Under the pieces are notes generated by a model that was given only the letters and a program-made list of their open reading frames with translations, had not been told where the DNA came from and ran no database searches. Positions 1-7,367 of a DNA stretch of 64,000 nt are shown one piece after another. This DNA is from Ferrimonas lipolytica (GTDB lineage Bacteria > Pseudomonadota > Gammaproteobacteria > Enterobacterales > Shewanellaceae). The translations under genes were made by a program, and so were the position numbers. Position 1 is the stretch's first letter. Every line of letters begins with the position of its first letter. The stretch lies in contig NZ_CP051180.1 of the NCBI RefSeq assembly GCF_012295575.1, positions 3,658,001 to 3,722,000 on the forward strand, written 5' to 3'.

Positions 1-1
1 G

Positions 2-82
2 ATAACTGCACCACTATTATCGTTGTTCGTGATCCCTGCAGTCTACCTATTGCTGTATGGCAAGGGGCTGGCCAATAAGTAA
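2..82 (+). CDS. C-terminal end of an RND-family efflux transporter (partial)
   Basis: Only the last 26 residues are inside the window. Reading from base 2 gives a hydrophobic tail containing LLSLFVIPAVYLLLYG, which matches the end of the last membrane helix of heavy-metal or multidrug RND pumps (CusA, CzcA and AcrB relatives usually end in a TLFVIPxxY-type stretch). The substrate cannot be told from this fragment. The final residues (GLANK) and the TAA stop probably come from the left end of a dispersed repeat that starts at about base 66, so the native C-terminus may have been replaced. Family recognition rests on one short motif. Confidence 0.55.
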   Translation: MTAPLLSLFVIPAVYLLLYGKGLANK

Positions 83-337
83 GGCTGTTAACGCACTGGC
101 TAGGCGAGTCGCGATACAAAGGGTAAAGCACTACCGCGATTGATCTTCTGCCGCATTGGAGCAGTTCAGCGAAGCGTTTTGGACTGCGACCTAAGGCAAG
201 GGGGGCTCCAAATGGGGGCGGAGCTCCCCCCTAATGCATACAAGAATGTGCCGTCGCCATCGCGACATAACCCCTTAAGAGTACTGTAATCGATAGAGCC
301 GAAGGCTTGATGTAAACCTCAACAGTCATAAGTAACC
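66..337 (+). repeat. Dispersed MITE-like element, copy 1 (diverged)
   Basis: This is the first of four related copies in the window. From base 83 it shares the core with copies 3 and 4: GGCTGTTAA, then ACTGGCTAGGCGAGT, the CTGCCGCATTGGA block, GACCTAAGGCAAGGGGG, a G-run/C-run hairpin, ATGCATACAAGAATGTGCC, and the small hairpin GTCGC-CATC-GCGAC. The left 17 bases (66-82) resemble a shortened version of the left end of copy 4 (GGCT...CCAAT-AAGT...AA). The right end has decayed (CAACAGTCATAAGTAACC in place of the usual ...ACACAGCC). No open frame of its own is convincing. Confidence 0.8.
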
Positions 338-446
338 ACTTACATCTCAGGTTGTTGTCGCAGTGCTAGGTTGTATGCCGACCTCAGTGCGCTACAGTGA
401 GTGAAGCTATTGAAGTAAAACATCGTTTTAAAAAGAGGCGTTGAAA

Positions 447-1136
447 ATGATTGAACTGTTCTATTGGCCAACACCGAATGGCCATAAGATCCCCCTGTTT
501 TTAGAGGAAGCGGGGTTGGAGTATAAGATCACGCCAGTCAATATTGGTGCCGGTGCGCAATTTGAGCCGGAGTTTTTGGCTATCTCGCCAAACAATCGCA
601 TGCCAGCGATCATTGATCATGCGCCTAATGATGGTGCTGGACCACTGTCGGTGTTTGAGTCTGGCGCGATACTCGAATACTTGGCGGATAAGGTTGGCCA
701 GTTTCTACCGCAACAACCACGTTTACGCAGCAATACCTTGCAGTGGTTACATTGGCAGATAGGTGGGTTAGGGCCAATGGCAGGGCAAAACCATCACTTT
801 AATCACTATGCTCCTGAGCCGATCGCCTACGCTCAACAGCGCTACATCAATGAAACCACTCGATTATACGGTGTATTAGAACGGCAGTTAGAGCACAAAG
901 ATTATATTTGCGGTGAGTTGTCGATTGCCGATTTTGCCTGCCATCCTTGGGTTCGCTCGTGGCAAAAGCAGAGTCAGCAACTGGAGGACTTTCCTAATCT
1001 AGCAGCGTGGTTTCACCGCTTGGAAGGGCGGCCAGCAATACAACGAGCTTATTCACTGGCGACGGCTTTTGATGGCACCACTGCGCTTACTGAGTTGTCA
1101 CCAGAAGATAAGAAGCGTCTGTTTAATTTAGATTAG
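447..1136 (+). CDS. yfcG: YfcG/YghU-type glutathione S-transferase (disulfide reductase)
   Basis: A 229-residue cytosolic glutathione S-transferase of the Nu class. It opens MIELFYWPTPNGHKI, closely resembling E. coli YfcG, with the glutathione-binding Thr9 and Asn11 in place. The thioredoxin-fold half continues through SPNNRMPAI and FESGAILEYL. The all-helical half carries QNHHFNHYAPEP, another YfcG hallmark, and SIADFACHPW. YfcG binds two glutathione molecules and reduces small disulfides; that role is inferred by family. A TTG lies in frame at 441, but the AAGAGG at 433-438 is well spaced for the ATG at 447, so I start there. The gene is monocistronic, between the repeat upstream and a strong terminator downstream. 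Confidence 0.9.
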   Translation: MIELFYWPTPNGHKIPLFLEEAGLEYKITPVNIGAGAQFEPEFLAISPNNRMPAIIDHAPNDGAGPLSVFESGAILEYLADKVGQFLPQQPRLRSNTLQWLHWQIGGLGPMAGQNHHFNHYAPEPIAYAQQRYINETTRLYGVLERQLEHKDYICGELSIADFACHPWVRSWQKQSQQLEDFPNLAAWFHRLEGRPAIQRAYSLATAFDGTTALTELSPEDKKRLFNLD

Positions 1137-1150
1137 GGATTAAGACGACA

Positions 1151-1179
1151 AAACGGCAGCGAAGGGGCTGCCGTTTTTA
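1151..1179 (+). terminator. Rho-independent terminator after yfcG
   Basis: The stem AACGGCAGC/GCTGCCGTT has a six-base loop and is followed by TTTT. It lies 15 bases past the yfcG stop. Confidence 0.85.
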
Positions 1180-1203
1180 TAGCTGCAGTGGGGAAGTGCC
1201 GAG

Positions 1204-1716
1204 TTAATCGTTGTTGAGCAGTTCAGAAGCTTTCTGTTTGCCGTCGTCATAAGCGTCTTCAGCTACCTCAGAGGCGTCACCCATGGCATCAGAGGCAGAG
1301 TCTTTGACGCTGTCGTATGCGTCACTGGTCGCATCTTTTGCATCCTCCATGGCATCAGAGGCGGAGTCTTTGGCGCTGTTATAAGCGTCGCTAGTTGCAT
1401 CTTTAGCGTCAGACATTGCATCAGAGGCGGATTCTTTAACGCTGTCATAAGCATCGCTGGTTGCGTCTTTCGCGTCAGACATTGCATCAGAGGCGGAGTC
1501 TTTAGCGCTGTTATAAACTTCACCAGTTGCTTCTTTGGCGTCTTGCATCGCGGTAGTGGCATCGTCTTTCGCTTCAGCCATGGCATCCTTGGCGCTTTCC
1601 ATCACATCTTTGGTTGCTGCCTTAGCATCCTGACCTGCTTGTTGAAGATCCTCTTTCTGTTCGGAACATGCACCAAGTGCGAATAAACACAAAGTCATTA
1701 GGATTATTCGTTTCAT
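1204..1716 (-). CDS. Alanine-rich lipoprotein with LEA-like 22-residue repeats
   Basis: A 170-residue protein with a lipoprotein signal (MKRIILMTLCLFALGAC; lipobox LGAC, Cys17), so it should be membrane-anchored on the periplasmic side. Residues 62-149 are four tandem 22-residue units of two 11-mers each, built on patterns such as DATSDAYDSVK and ESASDAMSDAK. The upstream part (residues 26-61) is a looser version of the same Ala/Lys/Asp pattern. Such 11-mer amphipathic repeats occur in group 3 LEA and apolipoprotein-like proteins, which fold on drying or on contact with membranes. A protective or envelope-spacer role is an inference only. The repeats extend to the DNA level, so the copy number may vary between strains. 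Transcribed on its own, divergent from qmcA. Confidence 0.8.
   Translation of the reverse strand: MKRIILMTLCLFALGACSEQKEDLQQAGQDAKAATKDVMESAKDAMAEAKDDATTAMQDAKEATGEVYNSAKDSASDAMSDAKDATSDAYDSVKESASDAMSDAKDATSDAYNSAKDSASDAMEDAKDATSDAYDSVKDSASDAMGDASEVAEDAYDDGKQKASELLNND
1270..1533 (-). repeat. Four tandem 66-bp coding repeats
   Basis: These encode residues 62-149 of the lipoprotein. The units are 66 bp each and differ mainly at two alternating positions (Asn-Ser-Ala-Lys versus Asp-Ser-Val-Lys), as if a 132-bp pair had duplicated. Confidence 0.8.
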
Positions 1717-1825
1717 TTTGTAAAAGCCTCCTAGTTTAATGAAGCAGTTAGTGTAACTTTATCTAAAGAACTGCATGAGCTGTTGCAACGTATCACCTGT
1801 GGGTAAATGTGTTGAAAACTTTTTT

Positions 1826-1868
1826 TTGTTCGAATTATAGGAAATTAAGTTGCTGTTAATTCGAACAA
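1826..1868. promoter_or_regulatory. Perfect 11-bp inverted repeat in a divergent promoter region
   Basis: TTGTTCGAATT at 1826-1836 is matched exactly by AATTCGAACAA at 1858-1868, with 21 bases between. It lies between the repeat lipoprotein gene (start 1716, minus) and qmcA (start 1949, plus). It could be a two-site operator or a transcribed hairpin. No T-run follows on the plus side. I do not recognise the binding factor. Confidence 0.5.
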
Positions 1869-1948
1869 CAATGGAATGATAGTTGCTGAAATATTGAACG
1901 CCAATTTTAGATTCTGCAGTAGTACATAAATGAGAAAAGGATAAACTC

Positions 1949-2866
1949 ATGTTCGGATTAGATGTAATTGCCCTTGTATTAGTAGCTTTTGCGGTGATTC
2001 TGGTGCTTACAGGGGTGAAGATGGTACCGCAGGGCTACCATTACACCGTAGAGCGTTTTGGTAAGTTTACTCGGGTTCTGCAGCCAGGATTAACGGTCAT
2101 TATTCCATTTGTGGATAACATTGGTCGAAAGCAGAATATGATGGAACAGGTGTTGGATATCATCCCGCAAGAGGTGATCTCCTCTGATAATGCCCAAGTA
2201 ACCACCGATGCCGTCTGCTTCTTTCAGGTTCAAGATCCTGTTAGAGCCTCTTATGAGGTCAATAATCTGCCGTTGGCAATGCAAAACCTAGTGATGACCA
2301 ACATTCGTGCTGTGCTCGGCTCAATGGAGTTGGATGAGATGCTCTCAAATCGAGATAGCATCAATGCTCAGTTGCTTATTAAGGTTGATGAGGCTACCGA
2401 CCCGTGGGGAGTAAAGGTGACCCGTATTGAGATCCGAGATATCAGCCCGCCAAAAGATCTTGTTGATGCGATGGCTAGACAGATGAAAGCGGAACGAGAA
2501 AAGCGGGCTTCAATCTTAGAAGCAGAAGGGGAACGTGAAGCAGCTATTAAGGTCGCTGAGGGTCAAAAACAATCTGAGATCCTCAAAGCGGAAGGGCAGC
2601 TGGAAGCGGCAAAACGGGAAGCGGAAGCGCGTGAACGTTTGGCTGAAGCTGAAGCGAATGCCACCCGGGTGGTATCTGCTGCGATCAGTGAAGGAGATAG
2701 TCGTGCCATTAACTATTTCGTTGCCCAAAAGTATGTTGAAGCGCTGCAAACCGTCGGTAGCGCTGAAAACAGCAAGGTGGTGATGATGCCACTGGAAGCG
2801 AGTAATGTGATCGGCTCAGTAGCAGGAATTGCAGAGCTGTTTAAACACCAGGAGCAGAACAAGTGA
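1949..2866 (+). CDS. qmcA: SPFH/band-7 membrane protein QmcA
   Basis: A 305-residue stomatin/prohibitin-family protein. There is one N-terminal membrane segment (residues about 4-23), then the SPFH core ([19 protein letters not shown], then [16 protein letters not shown]), then a long Ala/Glu-rich coiled coil (residues about 175-235, repeats of the type EAEGEREAA). E. coli QmcA (YbbK) forms large membrane cages and is linked to FtsH/HtpX quality control; this is known for the family and not visible here. AAAGG lies just upstream of the ATG. The stop codon overlaps the start of the NfeD gene by one base, the usual qmcA-ybbL partnership. Confidence 0.93.
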   Translation: MFGLDVIALVLVAFAVILVLTGVKMVPQGYHYTVERFGKFTRVLQPGLTVIIPFVDNIGRKQNMMEQVLDIIPQEVISSDNAQVTTDAVCFFQVQDPVRASYEVNNLPLAMQNLVMTNIRAVLGSMELDEMLSNRDSINAQLLIKVDEATDPWGVKVTRIEIRDISPPKDLVDAMARQMKAEREKRASILEAEGEREAAIKVAEGQKQSEILKAEGQLEAAKREAEARERLAEAEANATRVVSAAISEGDSRAINYFVAQKYVEALQTVGSAENSKVVMMPLEASNVIGSVAGIAELFKHQEQNK

Positions 2867-3321
2867 TGAATGAATGGTTATCGCAATTGCAGCCATGGCA
2901 TTGGATCATTCTATGTTTATTGTTACTTGGTGCCGAGGCCATCGGCATTGGCGGTTTTTTATTGGGGGCGGCAGCGGCAGCTGCAGCTATTGCTGGATTC
3001 CTGTTTTTTTGGCCTGACACCAGTTGGGCCAATCAATTAATCCTGTTCGCAATCGCGGCTGTGATATTCACAGTGGCTTACTGGCGCTTCTTTCGCAGTT
3101 ACAATGACCACACCGAACAACCTCAGCTTAATGATCGGGCAGCCCAATTAATTGGCCGTAGTTGGGTACTGCAACAGTCATTACCAAGTGGTGAAAGCCG
3201 AGTTCAGATTGGCGATACCCTATGGCGCGTTCGAACTGAGCAACAACTGCAGCAAGGCATCAGGGTCGAGGTTATCGACCGTGATGGCATGGTGTTGCTG
3301 GTGCGGCAAGTTATAACCTAA
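2866..3321 (+). CDS. NfeD-family membrane protein (YbbL-like)
   Basis: A 151-residue partner of QmcA. The N-terminus has closely spaced membrane helices, including a conspicuous Gly/Ala stretch (GGFLLGAAAAAAAIAGFLFFW) and a following segment LILFAIAAVIFTVAYW. The C-terminal third is a soluble OB-fold (RAAQLIGRSWVLQQSLPSG, then a GDTLWRV pattern) typical of NfeD proteins. NfeD and SPFH genes are paired across bacteria and are thought to act together on membrane organisation. A GTG at 2863 is in frame, but the TGATG overlap with qmcA points to the ATG at 2866. The end overlaps the end of the convergent transglycosylase gene by 11 bases. Confidence 0.88.
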   Translation: MNEWLSQLQPWHWIILCLLLLGAEAIGIGGFLLGAAAAAAAIAGFLFFWPDTSWANQLILFAIAAVIFTVAYWRFFRSYNDHTEQPQLNDRAAQLIGRSWVLQQSLPSGESRVQIGDTLWRVRTEQQLQQGIRVEVIDRDGMVLLVRQVIT

Positions 3322-4642
3322 GTTGCTGAAACTCTCTGTCGTACTTGGTTACTTTGGCCAAGTAGTTTTGGGTTTCTGAGTACGGCAAGTTACCGAGTAG
3401 GTGTTGATAGACCTCGTCAGGCTGCATGTTATTGATTGCGGTTAGCGCCTTTTTAACACTGCGGCTATGGTCACTATTAAATGCTTTAGCCACATTACCT
3501 GCGCCGGTGTTATAAGCGGCAATGACACAGTAACGTCGGCTTTTGGGGTTGGTAATACCTTTAAGGTAACGGCTATTCAGAATATGCAAATAGGCACTGC
3601 CTATTTGGGTATTGTATGGCGCTTGATATAGCTGTGTTGATGATGGTTTTTGCTTGATGTTGAAGAGGGTTTGGTTGACATCAAGGCCAGCGCTGGCTGG
3701 GACAATCTGCATTAAACCAAAAGCAGGGATATGCGATCGGGCCATCGGATTGAAGCTGCTTTCGGCCCGCATAATTGCCAGCACGAGTGATAGATCGATC
3801 TGCCATTTTTCTGCTTGTGTTACCGCATCAGCCAAATACGGTTGTACCTGCTGTTCCAATTTATCCTTGGGCAGGCTGATGGTGTAACTGGTAATCTGCT
3901 TCTTCGCTGGATCATTGATTCTTTTAGCATACTCTTGCGCCAATTTGGTCTGGCGTTGTTTGGCTCGTTGGGTGATTCGAGCTTGAGCTTGTCGTAGCTC
4001 ACCATCTTGTTGGTTATCTGCTAGCTGTTGTTCTAAAGCGATGGCGCTAGCCTGCTCTTGTTGTTCAATCTGCTTTTCTAGCGTTGCCAATCTCGCTTTA
4101 TCGTAATGACGCTCCCGAGTTGCCACAGTGGCTAACGCGAACATCTTGTCGAGGTCGCTTTTACTGGCTTGGTTTAACGATGGCACCACAGCTTGTTGAG
4201 AAGCGCTAACACTGCCTTTGGTAGACTCAATGGGATCATTAGCTGCGGCTTGTGCAACCGTTAACTGAGTTAGCTTATCTAGCTGTTGCTGGATTTGTTG
4301 TGGACTGGGCGTCTGTCCTGGCTCATGAACAACCGAGATAACCACCTGTTGCTGATCAAAGTCGACTTGAGTACGAATGTTTTGATCGTCACTGTAGCTG
4401 ACATAGGCCTTGTTATCGCTCAAGGCGCCATCGTCCCAATTACTCAGTACTGTGCCACGGTATTGGTCGAGTGCGGCGAGATATTGTTGTTGGTACTGCT
4501 CAAACTCATCCATATAGCTCATGCTAAATTGTTCGAATTCTTGCATATAGTTAGCACTGAACTGTTCGAACTCGTCGTCAGTGGCGGAGATAGGAGTGGC
4601 AGCGGTAAGACAAGCACCAGCGATCAACCAAGATAAGCGCAT
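3311..4642 (-). CDS. MltC-like lytic murein transglycosylase
   Basis: A 443-residue SLT-fold peptidoglycan lyase. The catalytic domain (residues about 265-440) has the MltC signature RAESSFNPMARSHIPAFGLMQ, with Glu294 as the catalytic acid, and later AAYNTGAGNV. Before it sit a Gln-rich coiled coil (about 170-245) and a DUF3393-like part. After the signal peptide there are imperfect 11-residue repeats of the type EFEQFSANYMQ. I start at the ATG at 4642 because AAAGGG is well placed and the signal sequence begins there; the frame could extend to 4690, overlapping the upstream gene. E. coli MltC is an outer-membrane lipoprotein, but here the only candidate Cys (AGAC) is a poor lipobox, so the protein may be soluble. 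Probably co-transcribed with the unknown gene 25 bases upstream. Confidence 0.85.
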   Translation of the reverse strand: MRLSWLIAGACLTAATPISATDDEFEQFSANYMQEFEQFSMSYMDEFEQYQQQYLAALDQYRGTVLSNWDDGALSDNKAYVSYSDDQNIRTQVDFDQQQVVISVVHEPGQTPSPQQIQQQLDKLTQLTVAQAAANDPIESTKGSVSASQQAVVPSLNQASKSDLDKMFALATVATRERHYDKARLATLEKQIEQQEQASAIALEQQLADNQQDGELRQAQARITQRAKQRQTKLAQEYAKRINDPAKKQITSYTISLPKDKLEQQVQPYLADAVTQAEKWQIDLSLVLAIMRAESSFNPMARSHIPAFGLMQIVPASAGLDVNQTLFNIKQKPSSTQLYQAPYNTQIGSAYLHILNSRYLKGITNPKSRRYCVIAAYNTGAGNVAKAFNSDHSRSVKKALTAINNMQPDEVYQHLLGNLPYSETQNYLAKVTKYDREFQQLRL

Positions 4643-4667
4643 TTGGAAAGCCCTTTGCAAGTGTGCG

Positions 4668-5444
4668 TTAAAGGTAAGTGTTGAATTCATATTTGGTTAG
4701 TAACGATTCCGCTACTACTTGATCGCTAAGCTTGGATAAACCATAGAAATTGGGAGAAAAATCGGCACGAAGTGTATTTATCGTAGCAAGTGTTTCGGTT
4801 TCTTCATCAAGCATCACAGCTTTATCTAACGCGCCGATGGAGCTTAATAAATTTTGGTTGGACTGTGGGTAGTCGCTAACTCCCAAATAGAGATTGAGAT
4901 CTAAACCTTGTGCGCCAAGTGCGCGTTTTTCCATAAAATATGTAAGATTATGGCTATCAAATTGAAAGCCATTATCTTGAAATTCAAAACTGGAAAATGG
5001 TTGCTCACCTAACGCTTTATCCAAAAATGGTAATTGCGGATTAAATGGACCTGTTAATTTAAAGTCATCTGCAATTTCATTGGATTGGACAAGATAGCCT
5101 TCAATACGATTCTGTTTGGTCATAAGAATCAATAAATACTTATCTTTTGGATAATAACGAAACTGAATGGCAGGATCTTGTTGTGAGTCCTTTACCATTA
5201 ATGGCGTGCCAAATATTGTTTCAGCATAGGGTAGATAATTACCTATATGTAGCTGATTTAAATGGTTAAATTCGTGCTTGTGGGTAAAGTGGGCCAACGC
5301 CCCTTCATATAGATTGATACTCAAATCTTTGGTGTCATTCCAGGCACCAAAGCCGATCATTGTGCCGACTACTCCGACAAATGCCGCTCGAGTTTTTTCC
5401 CTAAAAGATTTGTTTGAATTTTGTACGCCGACTGACTCGTTCAT
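4668..5444 (-). CDS. Unknown protein with one N-terminal membrane segment
   Basis: 258 residues, family not recognised. Residues about 20-37 (AAFVGVVGTMIGFGAW) form a single hydrophobic stretch after a charged N-terminus, suggesting an inner-membrane anchor. The rest is soluble, with a region GNYLPYAETIFGTPLMVK followed by alternating beta-like segments (FRYYPKDKYLLILMTKQ). The gene is AT-richer than its neighbours. It lies just upstream of, and on the same strand as, the transglycosylase, so a shared transcript is likely. Nothing in the sequence shows an enzyme motif. Confidence 0.65.
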   Translation of the reverse strand: MNESVGVQNSNKSFREKTRAAFVGVVGTMIGFGAWNDTKDLSINLYEGALAHFTHKHEFNHLNQLHIGNYLPYAETIFGTPLMVKDSQQDPAIQFRYYPKDKYLLILMTKQNRIEGYLVQSNEIADDFKLTGPFNPQLPFLDKALGEQPFSSFEFQDNGFQFDSHNLTYFMEKRALGAQGLDLNLYLGVSDYPQSNQNLLSSIGALDKAVMLDEETETLATINTLRADFSPNFYGLSKLSDQVVAESLLTKYEFNTYL

Positions 5445-5698
5445 ACCTTTTTAAATAGTCCATTACTAAAAAAATAAAAATTCTTGTTACGACAAGATTA
5501 ACACACAAGGTTTGATTGTAAATTTATCAGTTGAATATTAACTAAAGTTGCTGTTGTTACGGTCGATGATTATAACTATGTCGATTTTTTTGCCGTGCAT
5601 TGTTGGATTAACTTTATATGCTTTGTTAATCTCCAGTGGCTAATGCTCGTATTTTTGAGTGAACTCAGTGTAAATGTTAATAAAGAGATAAGATTACT

Positions 5699-6646
5699 TT
5701 GTCAAAAATTCTGCTGCTTATTTTTACGCTGGTGATAGTTTATTCGAATGAACTTTCAGCAAATGAAGTTCCGCCTTGGTTTGTTAATCCTCCATTATCA
5801 GAGCCCAACCAATGGTTCGGGGTAGGAGTGGGTATTGATCAGCAAAAGGCGCAACAGCGAGCCTTGGCAAATATCGGTAACCAGATTGTCTCGACGGTGA
5901 GTAGCAAAGTTATTCAGGTTGACAGAAAACTAAATGGTGATACCCACAGCAGCTTTCAGCAGAGCATTCTATTGAAAAGCGAAGATCTTACTTTTGTTGA
6001 ACCAAAAGTCGTTGAGCAGCAACGTATTGATGGCCAGATGTATTTACTACTTGCAGTGGATAAATACTCTTTTTATCAACAATATCAGGACCGTATTAAT
6101 TATGGTATCGCTCAGTTAGATAGTGGATTAAAAGATCTGGTGACACTGGATGGTATTGCGGCACTACTCAAACTAGCTGAACTTGAACATCAAGCTACGG
6201 CAGTCAGTCACAACCAACGAATACTCGCATCACAAGCACGAATTGATGATGGCGAACGACTTCAGTTGCTTCGTAAGCAACTTGCGAGCCAGCAAAACAA
6301 CTATTCAGTGGCCCTAATTGCAACTGGGGTACCAGCTCCCTTAGTGTCGAGCCTCAATCTAGCATTGGCTCAATCAGGTTTAAGCCAACGGGCGCACGCA
6401 CCACATCAATACTTATTGCTGCTCGAAAGCAAGAGTCGCTTTGGCAAGCGCCAACAGCAGACAGTCGCGCAATTACAGCTGGATCTGAGGCTCAAAGATA
6501 AAGACGCATTACACCTCCCCGGTATCCATGTTCCACTCAAATACAACGGCATTGGTGGCGATCGGAACGCTGCTTTAGAGGATGCCTACGCCAACGCTGA
6601 AATCAATTTAACAACCGAGCTGGTTAACCAGCTCCAACAACTCTAA
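5699..6646 (+). CDS. LPP20-like exported protein, first gene of an envelope locus
   Basis: A 315-residue secreted protein. The signal peptide is residues 1-21 (KILLLIFTLVIVYS, cleavage near SAN-EV) with no lipobox Cys. The first mature domain has the LPP20/FlgP pattern: PPWFVNPP, then GVGVGIDQQKAQQRALANI, then a long beta/helix region (VVEQQRIDGQMYLLLAVDK). A helical middle (residues about 150-200) leads to a second, beta-rich domain. The start is TTG, needed to keep the signal peptide; the purine-rich AAAGAG upstream is rather distant. It heads five same-strand genes (5.7-10.4 kb) for exported proteins. LPP20-fold proteins form rings or bind peptidoglycan-associated complexes in other systems; the role here is unknown. 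Confidence 0.75.
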   Translation: MSKILLLIFTLVIVYSNELSANEVPPWFVNPPLSEPNQWFGVGVGIDQQKAQQRALANIGNQIVSTVSSKVIQVDRKLNGDTHSSFQQSILLKSEDLTFVEPKVVEQQRIDGQMYLLLAVDKYSFYQQYQDRINYGIAQLDSGLKDLVTLDGIAALLKLAELEHQATAVSHNQRILASQARIDDGERLQLLRKQLASQQNNYSVALIATGVPAPLVSSLNLALAQSGLSQRAHAPHQYLLLLESKSRFGKRQQQTVAQLQLDLRLKDKDALHLPGIHVPLKYNGIGGDRNAALEDAYANAEINLTTELVNQLQQL

Positions 6647-6672
6647 GCAATGAAATCAATCTAGGAATGATG

Positions 6673-7356
6673 ATGAAAAAACTGCCACTCGTATTAGCAA
6701 TGACTGCTGCTCTGGCCTTAGGTGGCTGTGTATCTACCGGTGATGAGTCTGCTGCAGCTGAATTGAGCAACGAACAGATCGCTACGATGGACCGATTTGA
6801 GTACACCGAAATGGTTCGTGCCGAAATGGAAGCGGTAGGCTTTGAAGTTACCCCTGTGCACAGTGTTTTAGACCGTGGAACTGAATCAGTTAACGAAGTA
6901 TTTAAGCACCAGTATGAGTTGATGAGTGAGTACCGCACCATCGCTGAAAATCATCGTGATGTTCAGTCATTTTTACATGCGAATAAAGACAAGGATGCTG
7001 CGGGCTTAGAAGCGGCGATTTTAGCTTTTGATGCACAGGCTAAGACTCAAGAGGAAAAGATCGCTCCTCGTTTAGCGGCTTATGAGGCTGCTAATGACAA
7101 AATCTTTGCTAAGAACGTTGAATTGGCAATTGAGATTGCTGAACAGGCTTATGTGTTATCGCAGCTGATGTCCGGTGGCTACAGCCAATTCTTGACCGCT
7201 GAGACAGCGACCTCCTTTACCAAAGTTGGCGCCATTAAAACTGAGTGGAGCAACATTCAAACCCGAGTTGACCTAGCTCAAAAAGCTAATGAGCTGATTG
7301 AACAAGACCAAGCGGTGGTTGAGATCGCGAAACAGATGCAAACCATTAAGCTTTAA
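6673..7356 (+). CDS. Helical lipoprotein of the LPP20/CsgG-like locus
   Basis: A 227-residue lipoprotein: MKKLPLVLAMTAALALGGC with lipobox LGGC. Three ATGs stand in tandem at 6667, 6670 and 6673; AGGA at 6663-6666 fits best with the third. The mature protein looks almost wholly helical, rich in Ala/Glu/Lys with heptad-like spacing (residues about 60-225), suggesting a coiled-coil bundle. I recognise no named domain. It lies 26 bases after the LPP20-like gene and just before the CsgG-like gene, so it is probably a structural partner in the same complex. Confidence 0.7.
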   Translation: MKKLPLVLAMTAALALGGCVSTGDESAAAELSNEQIATMDRFEYTEMVRAEMEAVGFEVTPVHSVLDRGTESVNEVFKHQYELMSEYRTIAENHRDVQSFLHANKDKDAAGLEAAILAFDAQAKTQEEKIAPRLAAYEAANDKIFAKNVELAIEIAEQAYVLSQLMSGGYSQFLTAETATSFTKVGAIKTEWSNIQTRVDLAQKANELIEQDQAVVEIAKQMQTIKL

Positions 7357-7367
7357 GGAACGAGTTG

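Noticed and set aside
1263-1586. 107-codon frame in the repeat lipoprotein gene
   Set aside because: It is a shifted frame of the 66-bp repeats. The lipoprotein frame has a proper signal and lipobox.
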